Positions 40,244 to 50,228 of a stretch of 64,000 nucleotides of DNA are shown one piece after another. The stretch spans positions 781,041 to 845,040 of the forward strand of contig BRON01000019.1 of the NCBI GenBank assembly GCA_024345305.1. The letters are read 5' to 3'. The notes beneath the pieces were generated by a model. The model saw nothing but the letters and a program-made list of their open reading frames with translations. It searched no databases and was not told the DNA's origin. This DNA comes from Mrakia gelida (Eukaryota; Basidiomycota; Tremellomycetes; Cystofilobasidiales; Mrakiaceae). How positions within the stretch are numbered: position 1 is the first letter of the stretch; every line of letters begins with the position of its first letter. Position numbers and translations under genes: made by a program.

Positions 40244-41634
40244 ATGGGGTTGGTGAACGCGTCTCGACCCGAACTTTGTTCCCTTTCCTTTCTTTGATTT
40301 CTCGCGTTCTTTCTTTCTTTGGTTTGCTTTGCTTTGCCCTGAGTTGTGTGGTCATTGATTGTGCATATTTTCTTGCTCTGCCCTGCTCCCCTCTCTCTTT
40401 CTTTGCTCACTATTTCTCCCTAACGAACTGTTGCTCTTCCCAAAAGTTGGCGTCGAGATTGTGCTTCGCCGCGCTACATACTCCGATTCTCTGTCCTTCT
40501 TCTTGATCTTTGATGATGTTAACGAACTCCCCTAGCTGGGGCGTACAAGGAGCACAAGCCCGGATGAGAAAGATAGATTGAGAGCTTCTCAAGCGAGCTA
40601 GAAAACAAGATGGGAGGGGGGAGGCGAGGGAGGAGGAGAGCCGCGAAGGACTCACTCGTTCGTTTCTACTTTGAGTCTGGTTTCAACTTCTTTCCAAGAT
40701 AGAGCATCCGAAAGGGAGTCCGAGAGTGGTTCAAGCGCATCTCTACGTTCGCTCGTTCTCTCGGAATCCAGCTTCTCCCTCTTTCCCTGGACTCATCCCC
40801 TCTTCCTGCTTGGAGCGCAAATTTTACTTTGACTCGACGAGAGTGAAACTCGGGACACTCTACTACTTTCTTAACCTCGGACGCTTTCAAGCGCAATCGT
40901 AGAGTTCTTCGCTCAAGCACGGTCCTGCTTGGGGATCACTGCAAACCAAGCGGGAGAGGGAGAGGAGAGGACGCGACCGAGCGAGGGAACGACTGATCCC
41001 CTTCTCTTGCCCCTCACTCGTTTCTTCCTTGATCAGCGCTCTCACTCCTTCCCGTCATTCTAAACTCCTCCCCTCACCTCGGAAGCGCTCAACAGAGACA
41101 GGAAAGGTCTCGGTTCTCGCAGGAGGGAGCAAAAACGTCTTTCCCTTCACTCATCCCCTCTCAGAAGGCTAGCAGAATAGAGAATCAAGCTTGCACTCTG
41201 CTTGCGACGTTTACAGAAAGCCCAAGGGTCAACAGAGCGCTTGAGACTTAGGAAATCTGTTGGTTACGTAACCTTTGCCCTCCCTCTTCCTTCGAACAAA
41301 GGAGCGATTTCAAGTCAACCTCAAACGACCATCATCTCCTCTTCTCCATCCCTCTTCTTCCCTCCCCTTGCCTTTCTCGCGGACGATGTGATTCTCGCGT
41401 GCATGGTGAGTAGATCGGGAACGAGGTTGAGGATGGATGGATGGATGAATGGGGGGAACGAAGGCGAGAAGGGAAGGAAGGAGGGAGAAGGGGAGGGTGA
41501 GCTCGAGCTGACGTCGTTCGGTTCGTTTCCTTCTTCCCTCTCGCCTCGCGTTTTCCCAGCTTTGTCTTGACGACGGCAGCACGACTCTTTCGTCGCTCTC
41601 TAGGGCGTCAGAGGCCGATTTTGGCGTAGTTCTT
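40244..41634 (+). other. Intergenic stretch ending in possible host exons left of the retrotransposon
   Basis: 40244-41280 shows no gene; there is a T-rich 3' region after 40260. Two open segments with good borders follow: up to ATG|GTGAGT near 41405 (reading LAFLADDVILACM) and from a CCAG near 41559 to CTT|GTGAGT at 41635 (LCLDDGSTTLSSLSRASEAD). They join in frame and may be exons of a host transcript interrupted by the element. The product is not recognised. Confidence 0.3.
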
Positions 41635-41677
41635 GTGAGTGGATGGAACGATTGGCGAGTTGAGGGCATGAAGCGAG

Positions 41678-41907
41678 TGTTGGAAGGTGGCGACTCGCAG
41701 AGAGGTCTTACGTAGTAGCTTAGTAACGCGTCTCGTTCAGTCCCCATGTCAGTAACCCTCCTTAGTGAACAACAGCTTTGTAAGCTACCTTCAGATCACG
41801 TGACCATTTCCATAGTATATAAACCTTTCGAGTAGCTAGCTTTATACAACAAGCTTTGAACCACATCCTGCAGACATCCCTAAGCTCAAGTGGACGACCC
41901 AACAACA
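41678..41907 (+). repeat. 5' LTR (230 bp)
   Basis: Identical to 46295-46524. It starts TGTTGG and ends with the imperfect inverse CCAACAACA. It contains CACGTG at 41797-41802 and TATATAAA at 41816-41823. Confidence 0.96.
41797..41823 (+). promoter_or_regulatory. Retrotransposon promoter: E-box plus TATA box
   Basis: A CACGTG palindrome lies 13 bp upstream of a TATATAAA box inside the 5' LTR, a compact RNA polymerase II promoter arrangement. The same pair occurs in the 3' LTR (TATA at 46433-46440), which could drive transcription into flanking DNA. Confidence 0.6.
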
Positions 41908-41956
41908 CGTTATCAGCACCAGTTCGCCACCACTCGCTAAGCAACAATCCTTCGTC

Positions 41957-44900
41957 ATGTCAAGCAACTACTCCAAGAAGCTAGATCACAAGCTGTTCAA
42001 ACTCACTGCTCTCGATGGTACCAACTACGAGACGTGGTCAGTAAGGATGGAGATCGCTTTTGGAGAAGCAGGAATCAAGCCCGTCGTCCTCGGTACGAAA
42101 ACCAGGCCCAACCTCACCCCGGAAATTATGGAAAAGGACACCACCGGACAAGAGGTCGTGAAGCAGCAGAACAACGTCAAGGACATCGAAGAATGGGACC
42201 ATATGGACGAGTTCGCGCTCCACAGGATTCAAATGGCGGTCAGCGACCGAGAACTACCTCGGATCCGGAACTGCAAACACGCAAAGGAGGCATGGGATCT
42301 TCTGAGGAAGACTCACAAGGTGGAAGGAGGAGCGGGAGAGGTCATGGCCATCCGAAGGATGAGGGACCTCAAGATGGAGGAGGGAGAACCAGTACAGGAG
42401 TACATCGACGAATTCCAAAGGATCATCGACGACATGTCAGCTCTCGGCCTCAACATCCCAGACAGGATGAGCTCAATGTTCTTCCTCAGTGGGTTACCCG
42501 CATCACTCGAACAATTCATTCAACACCAAACGCTCCAGGCACAAGAATCAAAACAAGAACTCAACCCAACCGCCGTCGCCACATCCCTCCTCATCCACGT
42601 AAGGACTCACGAGTCCCTCAAACCGACCGGTACTTCATCGTCGAAGGAAACAGTCCTCCTAGTCGACAAGAGAACCGCCAAGTGCCATCAGTGCAACAAG
42701 GTCGGACACTTCAAGTCGGAGTGCTGGGAGTTGAATGGAGGAAAGCCCACGGGGCAGGGACAAGGTGGAAAGGGAAGGAAGTTCGGGAAGGGGAAGAAGG
42801 AGAACAAGGGGAACTGGAAGGATAGGGAAGAGGCGCACCTCGTAGACTACGGTCTTCAAGCAGGATCCGACATCGCGACGTCGGCCCAAGCGCTCTTCGC
42901 TCAAACCAAGCATGGATACATCGCCGATAGTGGAGCATCAAACCACATCGTCGGGGACCGGGAACGCTTCGTAACATACAAGGCGCACAACGGAACGGTC
43001 ACGACGGCCAACGGATCAATCGTTCAGATCCTCGGCATCGGCTCCATCCACCTCCAGACCACCGTGAAAGGATCAAGGAAGGCCTTCACCATCTCCGACG
43101 TATACCACATCCCAGGGTTCAGCAACCTCATCAGTATCGGTCAACTCGGTAACAAAGGAGTCGAGACCAGGTTCCCCAGCAAGGGGACAACCCAAACCAA
43201 CAAGCGATGCCAGTTCCTTCGAGACGGATCGCTGTTCATGGAGGGAAAAGAGGTGTCGAAGAACCTCTACATGCTGGACGTGAGCGACTTCAAGGGAGTC
43301 GGCTCAGGAGGAGAAGACGTAGCACTCGCGGCAACAGGAGTCGACAAGATCGAGGTCCTTCATCGCCGGCTCGGTCACGCTTCTATCTCCGCCATGGAGG
43401 AGTTGTCTCGTCAGAAGCTCCTACCAACCTTCACCAAAAAGGACATCATCGGATTCAAGGAAAGGATCTGCGTACCTTGCGTCGAAGGGAAACAACATCG
43501 AACTCCATTCCCCACCTCCACCACCAAAACCACTTCACCTCTCGAACTCGTCCACACGGATCTCGCCGGACCGATGCCAATCGCCTCGGCTCAAGGAATG
43601 CGTTACATGATGACGATCTGGGACGACTTCAGCAACTACCACTGGTCGTTCGCAATGAAGAGGAAGTCGGAAACACTGGCAACCTTCATCGCCTGGAGGA
43701 AAAGGGAGGAGAAAAGGACCAATCACGTCGTCAAACGGATCAGGTCAGACAACGGTGGGGAATACACGTCGAAGGACTACGAGTTCTATCTCCGGGACGA
43801 AGGAATCACCAAGGAGACGACTATCCCACACACACCGCAACAAAACGGCAAGGCCGAACGAGGAATGCGAACCATCGAGGAGAAGATCACCTGCGCGCTA
43901 CGAGACGCGAGGGACCTCGACGGATCCTACTGGGCGGAAGCCATGAACTACGCCACATACACAATCAACCGCATTCCCTCATCCTCAGTCAACTCTCAAA
44001 CCCCCTACCAAGCCTACTACAAAAGGAAGCCCGACCTCACTGCAATGCGGACGTTCGGAGCTCTCGCTTACGCGCTCAACCTTCAAAAGATCAAGCATCA
44101 ACCCAAGAGCATCAAGTGCATCTTCCTCGGATACGGCGATCTCAACGGGAAGAAGGCCTATCGACTTCAAGTCCATGGAGACCCCAAGCGGTCGATCCTT
44201 CATTCTCGGGACGTTATCTTCGACGAAACACGTGGAGTCCACCAGACGGTGGAGCTACCAGGAATGGGACAAGCCGGAATCAAGGAGGACCACAAGGAGG
44301 AGGAAGAAGAAGAGAAGGAACTAGAGGAGGACAAAGGAGAGGAACAGCACCTACTCAAGTCCAACCAACAAGACCCGGTCAGGGAGACCGAGGCAAGGAA
44401 ACCCAACCCATCACGCGTCAAGCACTCCTACACTTACGAGCCCATCATCGATGAACCGGCTGTCGATTTGAGTGGGAGCTACGGACGAGGTCAACGGCAC
44501 AAGAAACCTCTCACAGGAACAGGAGACTCGGCAAGATTTGTCCAGACAGACTACGACATCACCGACTTCATTTCGGAGGACTTCGCCGGACACGCTCAAG
44601 CGACGCAACCCAAACTCGAGGATCTTCCACCACCCTCCGTCCCAAATACATACGGAGAAGCCATGGCGTCGGAGCACGCATACTTCTGGAGGGAAGCGAT
44701 GGACGAAGAGATGGTGTCGATGGAAGGGAACGGAGTCTTTGAACTCACAGAGCTACCCTCAGGATCAAAAACGGTCAGAGGTCGCTGGGTCTACGCGCTC
44801 AAGAAAGGAGCCGACGGGAGGATTACTCGCTTCAAAGCTAGATGGGTCGCCAAGGGATTCAGTCAGCAAGAAGGAGTCGACTACGTCGAGACGTACGCGC

Positions 44901-46264
44901 CGGTATCAAAGCTCAACTCACTCAGGATCGTCCTCGCCATCACAGCATCGGAGGATCTCGATCTAGTCCAAGGAGACTTCAAGACGGCGTTCCTCACAGC
45001 CGACCTAGTGGAAACGGTCTTCATGGAACAGCCAACAGGGTACGAACAAAAGGGAGCCGACAAGAAGAAACTCGTCGCGCATCTCCTCAAGGCCCTATAC
45101 GGACTCAAGCAATCACCACTCGCGTTCTACAATCATTCCTCAAAGTTCTTTCAAACTCAACTCAATCTCCATCCACTCGAAGCGGACCCTTGTATCTACA
45201 TAGGGCATAGGAAGGGACGACGGATCATGTTGGTCCAGTACGTTGACGACTTCGTCGCCGCAGGAGACAAGGAGGATTTGGAGTGGGTCATGACGGAGAT
45301 CCAGAAGGAATTCAAGATCGACGACAGAGGAGACCTCAACCCAGGAACCATCCTCGGAATCGACGTTACGAGGGACCGCAAGGCGGGGACAATGGACCTC
45401 AGCCAGAAACGATACGTTCAAACGGTCCTCGAACGATTCAACATGGTCGACGCTAAACCAAACAAGGTTCCGATGGACGACTTTAGGCAACTGTCGGTCC
45501 AATTGGAGGATTCGGGATCAGAGAAGCTGGACGGAGTACCCTACCTCGAAGCGGTGGGATCGTTGATGTACCTCCAAGTCTGCACTCGACCGGACATCGC
45601 CTTCGCCGTCGGAGTTCTCAGCCGATTCAGTTCGGACCCACGAAGGGTTCACTGGGGAGCAGTCAAGAAGGTCATGCGATACCTACAAGGATCAGCAGAC
45701 ACGTCGCTTCAACTTGGAGGACACTCGGACGCTCCAATCGCAGAACTATGGACCGACTCCGACTACGCCGGAGACACGGAATCAAGACGATCAACAACAG
45801 GTTTCGTCGTCAAGGTATTTGGATCCACAGTCATCTGGGCGAGTCGACGCCAAAAGGCAATCAGTCTCTCTTCTCTTGAAGCAGAGTACATCGCTCTCTC
45901 CGCAGGATGCCGGAGCCTTAGATGGGTCGCCAAGATCCTCGCTGAACTCGGATACGACACCGGATCGATCCCAGTAAACGTAGACAACCAAGGAGCCATC
46001 GAAACAACCAAGAACGGTACTCACTCGGAGAAGACCAAGCACATCGACGTCGCGTACAAATACGGACGAGAGGCCCAACAGAGAGGATTCATCAAGCTCA
46101 ACTACTGTCCCACCGAGGACATGCAGGCAGACATCCTCACCAAGGCTCTCGGAGTCGAAAAGCTCGAACGGTTCAAGAAATCGCTCAACATCCAGAAGGA
46201 ACCCTCGCGCATGGATCAGAAGACCAGCGGAGACATGGATGGAAACCCGCAGAGGGGGAAATGA
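41957..46264 (+). CDS. Copia gag-pol polyprotein
   Basis: One 1,435-residue frame with no stop or shift. In order: gag region (ALDGTNYETWSVRMEIAF); CCHC zinc knuckle (CHQCNKVGHFKSEC, about residue 242); aspartic protease (IADSGASNHIV, about 322); GAG-pre-integrase (LHRRLGHASI, about 470); integrase with HTDLAGP, SDNGGEY and PQQNGKAER giving the D, D and E residues (about 534-634); reverse transcriptase with RWVYALKKG and the YVDDFVAAG active site (about 1095); RNase H with ELWTDSDYAG and SSLEAEYIALS (about 1265-1310) and ADILTKALG. All catalytic motifs look intact. Gag and pol are fused without a frameshift, usual for many copia elements. Only 49 bp separate the 5' LTR from the ATG. Confidence 0.97.
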   Translation: MSSNYSKKLDHKLFKLTALDGTNYETWSVRMEIAFGEAGIKPVVLGTKTRPNLTPEIMEKDTTGQEVVKQQNNVKDIEEWDHMDEFALHRIQMAVSDRELPRIRNCKHAKEAWDLLRKTHKVEGGAGEVMAIRRMRDLKMEEGEPVQEYIDEFQRIIDDMSALGLNIPDRMSSMFFLSGLPASLEQFIQHQTLQAQESKQELNPTAVATSLLIHVRTHESLKPTGTSSSKETVLLVDKRTAKCHQCNKVGHFKSECWELNGGKPTGQGQGGKGRKFGKGKKENKGNWKDREEAHLVDYGLQAGSDIATSAQALFAQTKHGYIADSGASNHIVGDRERFVTYKAHNGTVTTANGSIVQILGIGSIHLQTTVKGSRKAFTISDVYHIPGFSNLISIGQLGNKGVETRFPSKGTTQTNKRCQFLRDGSLFMEGKEVSKNLYMLDVSDFKGVGSGGEDVALAATGVDKIEVLHRRLGHASISAMEELSRQKLLPTFTKKDIIGFKERICVPCVEGKQHRTPFPTSTTKTTSPLELVHTDLAGPMPIASAQGMRYMMTIWDDFSNYHWSFAMKRKSETLATFIAWRKREEKRTNHVVKRIRSDNGGEYTSKDYEFYLRDEGITKETTIPHTPQQNGKAERGMRTIEEKITCALRDARDLDGSYWAEAMNYATYTINRIPSSSVNSQTPYQAYYKRKPDLTAMRTFGALAYALNLQKIKHQPKSIKCIFLGYGDLNGKKAYRLQVHGDPKRSILHSRDVIFDETRGVHQTVELPGMGQAGIKEDHKEEEEEEKELEEDKGEEQHLLKSNQQDPVRETEARKPNPSRVKHSYTYEPIIDEPAVDLSGSYGRGQRHKKPLTGTGDSARFVQTDYDITDFISEDFAGHAQATQPKLEDLPPPSVPNTYGEAMASEHAYFWREAMDEEMVSMEGNGVFELTELPSGSKTVRGRWVYALKKGADGRITRFKARWVAKGFSQQEGVDYVETYAPVSKLNSLRIVLAITASEDLDLVQGDFKTAFLTADLVETVFMEQPTGYEQKGADKKKLVAHLLKALYGLKQSPLAFYNHSSKFFQTQLNLHPLEADPCIYIGHRKGRRIMLVQYVDDFVAAGDKEDLEWVMTEIQKEFKIDDRGDLNPGTILGIDVTRDRKAGTMDLSQKRYVQTVLERFNMVDAKPNKVPMDDFRQLSVQLEDSGSEKLDGVPYLEAVGSLMYLQVCTRPDIAFAVGVLSRFSSDPRRVHWGAVKKVMRYLQGSADTSLQLGGHSDAPIAELWTDSDYAGDTESRRSTTGFVVKVFGSTVIWASRRQKAISLSSLEAEYIALSAGCRSLRWVAKILAELGYDTGSIPVNVDNQGAIETTKNGTHSEKTKHIDVAYKYGREAQQRGFIKLNYCPTEDMQADILTKALGVEKLERFKKSLNIQKEPSRMDQKTSGDMDGNPQRGK

Positions 46265-46294
46265 AGGAAGGGCTCTCAGCTCGTCGAGTGGGAG

Positions 46295-46524
46295 TGTTGG
46301 AAGGTGGCGACTCGCAGAGAGGTCTTACGTAGTAGCTTAGTAACGCGTCTCGTTCAGTCCCCATGTCAGTAACCCTCCTTAGTGAACAACAGCTTTGTAA
46401 GCTACCTTCAGATCACGTGACCATTTCCATAGTATATAAACCTTTCGAGTAGCTAGCTTTATACAACAAGCTTTGAACCACATCCTGCAGACATCCCTAA
46501 GCTCAAGTGGACGACCCAACAACA
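46295..46524 (+). repeat. 3' LTR (230 bp)
   Basis: Identical to the 5' LTR at 41678-41907 and followed directly by the GCGAG target-site duplicate. Confidence 0.96.
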
Positions 46525-46672
46525 GCGAGGGAAGGGAGGGAGGTTGTGGAGTGAGCTCGGTGAACGAGGCGATGGAAGCTGACTCCCTTTGTCTCTGTTT
46601 GTTCTATACAGCTTCGGTCAGCTCTAATCGACCCTCGCCACCACCTCCGAGCTCGTCGTCTTCTCTAGGACT

Positions 46673-47098
46673 ATGGATCTCGCTCGTTTCGGTGGATTCC
46701 CTCGCTCGCTCGTCCGCTCGTTCAACGTCGACTCGCTCGCTCCACGACTGGTCCTTCCATCCGGCTCGGACGCCCAGCTCTTCCCAACTCCTTTAGACAG
46801 GGTCAGGAACTGGCGAGTCGAAGGTTGGTGGAAGAATCTCTGGAGTGGATGGCTCGTTCGTTCGTCCGACGGAACTGAGAACGGGGAAAGGAACGAGGCA
46901 AGGTGGGTTCCTCCTCGTCCCTCTTTCTTTCTACCTTCTTTCTCCTCTCTTTCTCTTGTTCTTCTTCCCCTCTCTATCCTTCTCTTATCGTCTCCGGATG
47001 TATTTGGATGGAACGACGGATGGCGAGCGTCGAACGGCAGCCAGTCCCTCCGACGTTGCGTCTCTTCTTCTCATCCATCTCGTCCGCGACGACCCTAG
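46673..47098 (+). CDS. Hypothetical small protein right of the retrotransposon (weak)
   Basis: From ATG 46673 a frame reads MDLARFGGFPRSLVRSFNVD, then APRLVLPSGSDAQLFPTPLD and RVRNWRVEGWWKNLWSGWLV. This first part (about 75 residues) is more complex than chance frames here. After GTGGGT near 46911 the frame becomes Ser/Leu-rich and may be intron, so the true end is unknown. A CTATACAG acceptor at 46611 precedes it, so the ATG lies in an exon that may belong to the transcript interrupted by the retroelement. Product unknown. Confidence 0.3.
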   Translation: MDLARFGGFPRSLVRSFNVDSLAPRLVLPSGSDAQLFPTPLDRVRNWRVEGWWKNLWSGWLVRSSDGTENGERNEARWVPPRPSFFLPSFSSLSLVLLPLSILLLSSPDVFGWNDGWRASNGSQSLRRCVSSSHPSRPRRP

Positions 47099-47978
47099 TT
47101 CGTTTGACCTTCTGTCGAGGTATTCCTCCCATTTCATCATATCTCCCAACCTCCCCACCTCAAGACTGAGAATCTTGTCCGTGTGTAGGTAGGTGGGGAT
47201 AGTGGGAGCTGGGAGGTTCCTTTCCCTCCTTTCCCTCCTTTCCCTCTTTTCAATCTTTTTTGCCTCTATTTCATCGCCTCCTCTCTACTCTCTCCTTTCC
47301 CTCCCTCTTTTCTTATCTCCATCTCTCGTCTCTCTCTTTCTCGTCGTCGTCGGGTCGTCCCATCTCCTCTTCGGCTTTTTATCCCCTTGTCTCTCGACTT
47401 CACCATCCATTCCAGCATGACTTAGTTTCATGTTCGTTTGGATAGCGAAGATGATGGCAGACGTCGGAGATATAGCGTTGAAGAGCAGGGATGGGGGAAA
47501 GAAAGAGATCGAAGCGCAAGCGCTTCGAGGGAGACAAGATTTTAGTTGTTCCTTAAACGCGCCTCTCACTCCCTCTCACACCTTCTTTGTTTTCAACATG
47601 ATCGGAGAGGGAGAGTGGATTCTTTTCGTCAACGATGTCTCCCTCTTTCATCTTCTCTAACTCTGCCCTTCCACTCCTCAAGCGTTGAGACGCGTCGCAT
47701 TGTGAAACGGTTTGAAACGGTTCTTCCGCTCCTCTTCAATCCTTCATCCCCTTTCACCTTCACCAATCACCTCGGTCGCTCTTACTCTACCGCCTCTGAG
47801 TGAGACGGTGACGAAAGGAGGGGATGTCAGTTCAGAGGCAACAAGTTCTCTTTGGCCTTTGACTTGACGTCAAGATGAGACGCGTCGACTTTCTTTCCAG
47901 GGTCGTTTATGCTCGCCCCGCCAATTCCTCAAGATGTCCGATCCATCGCTCTTCTTTTTCCCATGACATGGAGGACGT
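47099..47978. other. Gene-poor C/T-rich stretch
   Basis: Long polypyrimidine runs (47215-47400) and scattered GACGCGTC sites (near 47689, 47879). Open frames exist but none has a convincing composition. Confidence 0.4.
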
Positions 47979-48195
47979 GAGAGCGACGGATCGGTAGCTC
48001 CAGAGGTCGAGCAACGCGTCGCGGTTTTCGACCGCTTCTTTCCCCCCTGCTCCTTTCTTCACTCGCTATCATGTCTTTGTTGCCCACCTTCTTCCTCTGC
48101 ACGGCTTTGATCTTCTCTCGCCTCCTACAGCTGAAAAAGCGAGTGCGAGGGCTGGAGAGGCGCGTCGATCAGAGGTCGCTGGTGACAACTTCCCC
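47979..48195 (+). repeat. Diverged duplicated block, copy 1
   Basis: Two conserved parts, 47979-48023 (GAGAGCGACGGATC ... GAGCAACGCGTCGCG) and 48128-48195 (CAGCTGAAAAAG ... CAGAGGTCGCTGG), recur in the same order and spacing at 49100-49144 and 49253-49317. They are similar but not identical. A 136-codon frame from 48071 overlaps this copy and is not thought to be a gene. Confidence 0.6.
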
Positions 48196-49099
48196 TGTGT
48201 TCCTTTTCTTTCTGTTCTTCCGGCACGTCAACTCGCTAGACTTCGGTGTTTACTCTGAGTATGGTTCATCTCGCGCTCTTGTGCTCCTGTTTGAAGAAGA
48301 TGGGGAAGAAGAGCGCTGGAGCGAGATATTCAGAGGTCGCGTCGCCTTCTTTCCTTTTTCTCACCTCTTCCGTTCCACTCTCCATTCTCAGCTTTGCGCA
48401 GGACTCTTAGTTAGACGTCGCTTGAAGGCTGTGAGAGTGGTAAGATCGACTCGACGCGTCAACTCAGAGCTCGAGCTTTGAACTGGTCGCTTTCTTCTCT
48501 TTTCGGCCATCGCATATCGCATGTTATCGAGAACGCTCCTTGTTTCCATGCCTCTACTGGGGACGAAAGCAGAGTAGTCGGTCAGCTCTTTTGCTCTCAG
48601 CGGTTTGACCGATTCTCTCCTTTCCGACTCAGAAGTCGACGCGTCGTCTCTCCTTACCTTTTCACACTCTCTTTATTACCCCTTCCACCTTTCTTCCCGC
48701 TATCGCATCTAGCCTCTTCTGACTCCCGTATCCTTCAACGGCTCATCTACCTCGATCCCCAAAGGTATCTGAGATGTCAGGGGGAGACGCGTCCAGGAGT
48801 TGTCTGTTCCGCGTGTGCTCACTTTGTTCACGTTTCATTACGAGCGAGTACATCTTCTAGCGCAAGGCTGAGATCAGGATCAACGGAGGTTCTGTCTAGG
48901 GATCCTTTGACTCGATGCTCAGCTTTTCTCAGAAGTCGTCGCTCTGATTCAAGCAAGGAGACGTGAGTTCAGACCGACGCGTTTACTCCTTGCGTCTCGC
49001 TGCTGGGACCTCCTGAGCTTCTGCTGTGAGGCAGCCGCTGCTCAACCTCTGAGAGTGCGCGTCCTTGTTGGTCTCGTCCAGTCATCCCTGTGAGAGGTC

Positions 49100-49317
49100 G
49101 AGAGCGGCGGATCAGCAGCTTCAGAGGTTGAGCAACGCGTCGCGTCTTCCGTTTGCTGTCTTCATCTTTTCTTTTTTTCCGTTGTTGACTTTTTGAAGCA
49201 CGGCTGTTTACCAGCTTCCTCTAGCTGACGATCCTTTTCTGCTCTCAGATACAGCTGCTGTCAAAGAAGAGAGCGAAAAGAACGCGTCGCTCAGAGGTCG
49301 CTGGTCTCGACTTCCCT
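49100..49317 (+). repeat. Diverged duplicated block, copy 2
   Basis: Partner of 47979-48195, about 1.12 kb downstream, with many substitutions and small indels between the anchors. No gene lies in either copy. Confidence 0.6.
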
Positions 49318-49457
49318 CCTTCTCTTTTTTCCTTCTTCCGTCCCGCGCGTTTCTGTTCAGCACTTCCTTTCCACTCTACTCTCCCTCTCGTTGGATCTGA
49401 CCTTCTACTCTGACGCAAACGAAGATTCTCTTAGATAGTTCTACCTACCGCTCTCCC

Positions 49458-50228
49458 AAACGACCAGATCCTCAACCGACCGCATCTCAAAACAACCATA
49501 TCCCAACCCACCACATCTCCAACTGCAAGCGAACTCGAAAGCTACGAGCAGTCCCGACGGGAGATGACGGATCCCGCAGGAACCCTAGACTGATCTAGGA
49601 TGTATAGAGGTCTTAAACAACCAGATCTCTGGACGACCACATCCTTGAACGACCACCTCTCAAAGTCACCACATCCCCAAACCACCACATCCTCAATCAA
49701 CCACATCCCAACCCACCGAATGTCCCATAAAAGTGACAGAAGCGGTAGTGAACCACCCTTTCCAGAAACGGCGAGTCTTTCCAGGAATGGCGAGTCTGCG
49801 AAAACGACGCGTTGGACTTCAATTCACGTCTCCGCACTTCCCAACGGCTCTTCGGCCATTTCTACCCCTCTCGGGAGTCCGCAGGAGTTCTTGGGGATTG
49901 ATGGAGAAAAGGTTTTCCCAAACTGGTGAGTCGACTCCTCCAAAACTGCTGGTCATCCATCCCAAACGACCAGATCCCCAACCAACCAGATCCCAACCCA
50001 CCACATCTTCGGAGGCAAGCTGGGGAGCTACGAGCAGGCACGACGGAAGCCTACGGATTCAAAAGGATCCTGAGAGCAAACCTAGGATGTATAGAAGGAT
50101 GTCTTCGCGGCAGTCGGTTCTAAACGCCCGGGTCTTCAGACGAGACTGACCAGATCTCAAGTGACCACATTCTCCAAACCACCACATCTTTGAGCGACCA
50201 CATCTGGATTCACCACATCCACCGTCCG
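49458..50228 (+). repeat. Clusters of a degenerate ~14-nt CCACATC-type repeat
   Basis: Four clusters (49458-49525, 49616-49720, 49965-50013, 50148-50228) are built from variants of AACGACCACATCCC: CCAGATC, CCACATC and CCATATC cores spaced about 14-15 nt. Clusters 2 and 4 hold the longest runs. No coding potential. Confidence 0.7.
49540..50100 (+). repeat. Higher-order repeat around CTACGAGCAG and AGGATGTATAG
   Basis: The string AGCTACGAGCAG, followed by a CGACGG block and ending in AGGATGTATAGA, occurs near 49544-49608 and again near 50028-50095, about 485 bp apart. Each is preceded by a CCACATC cluster. The CCACATC clusters are therefore part of a larger, diverged repeat unit. Confidence 0.5.

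Larger units (their letters stand above)
41678..46524 (+). mobile_element. Intact Ty1/copia LTR retrotransposon
   Basis: The 4,847-bp element begins TGTTGG and ends CCAACAACA. It is bounded by two 230-bp LTRs that I find identical base for base and by a GCGAG direct duplication (41673-41677 and 46525-46529). One uninterrupted gag-pol frame fills the interior. Identical LTRs, an intact frame and a perfect target duplication mean a recent insertion that may still be active. The copia type follows from integrase lying before reverse transcriptase. A purine-rich tract lies near 46250-46272, a little upstream of the 3' LTR. Confidence 0.97.

Noticed and set aside
42034..44454. Additional long plus-strand frames inside the retrotransposon
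   Set aside because: They are alternative-frame shadows of gag-pol, with Arg/Gly-rich composition and no motifs.
48071..48481. 136-codon frame beginning MSLLPTFFLCTALIFSRL
   Set aside because: It overlaps a duplicated non-coding block whose other copy has no matching frame, and its composition is repeat-like.
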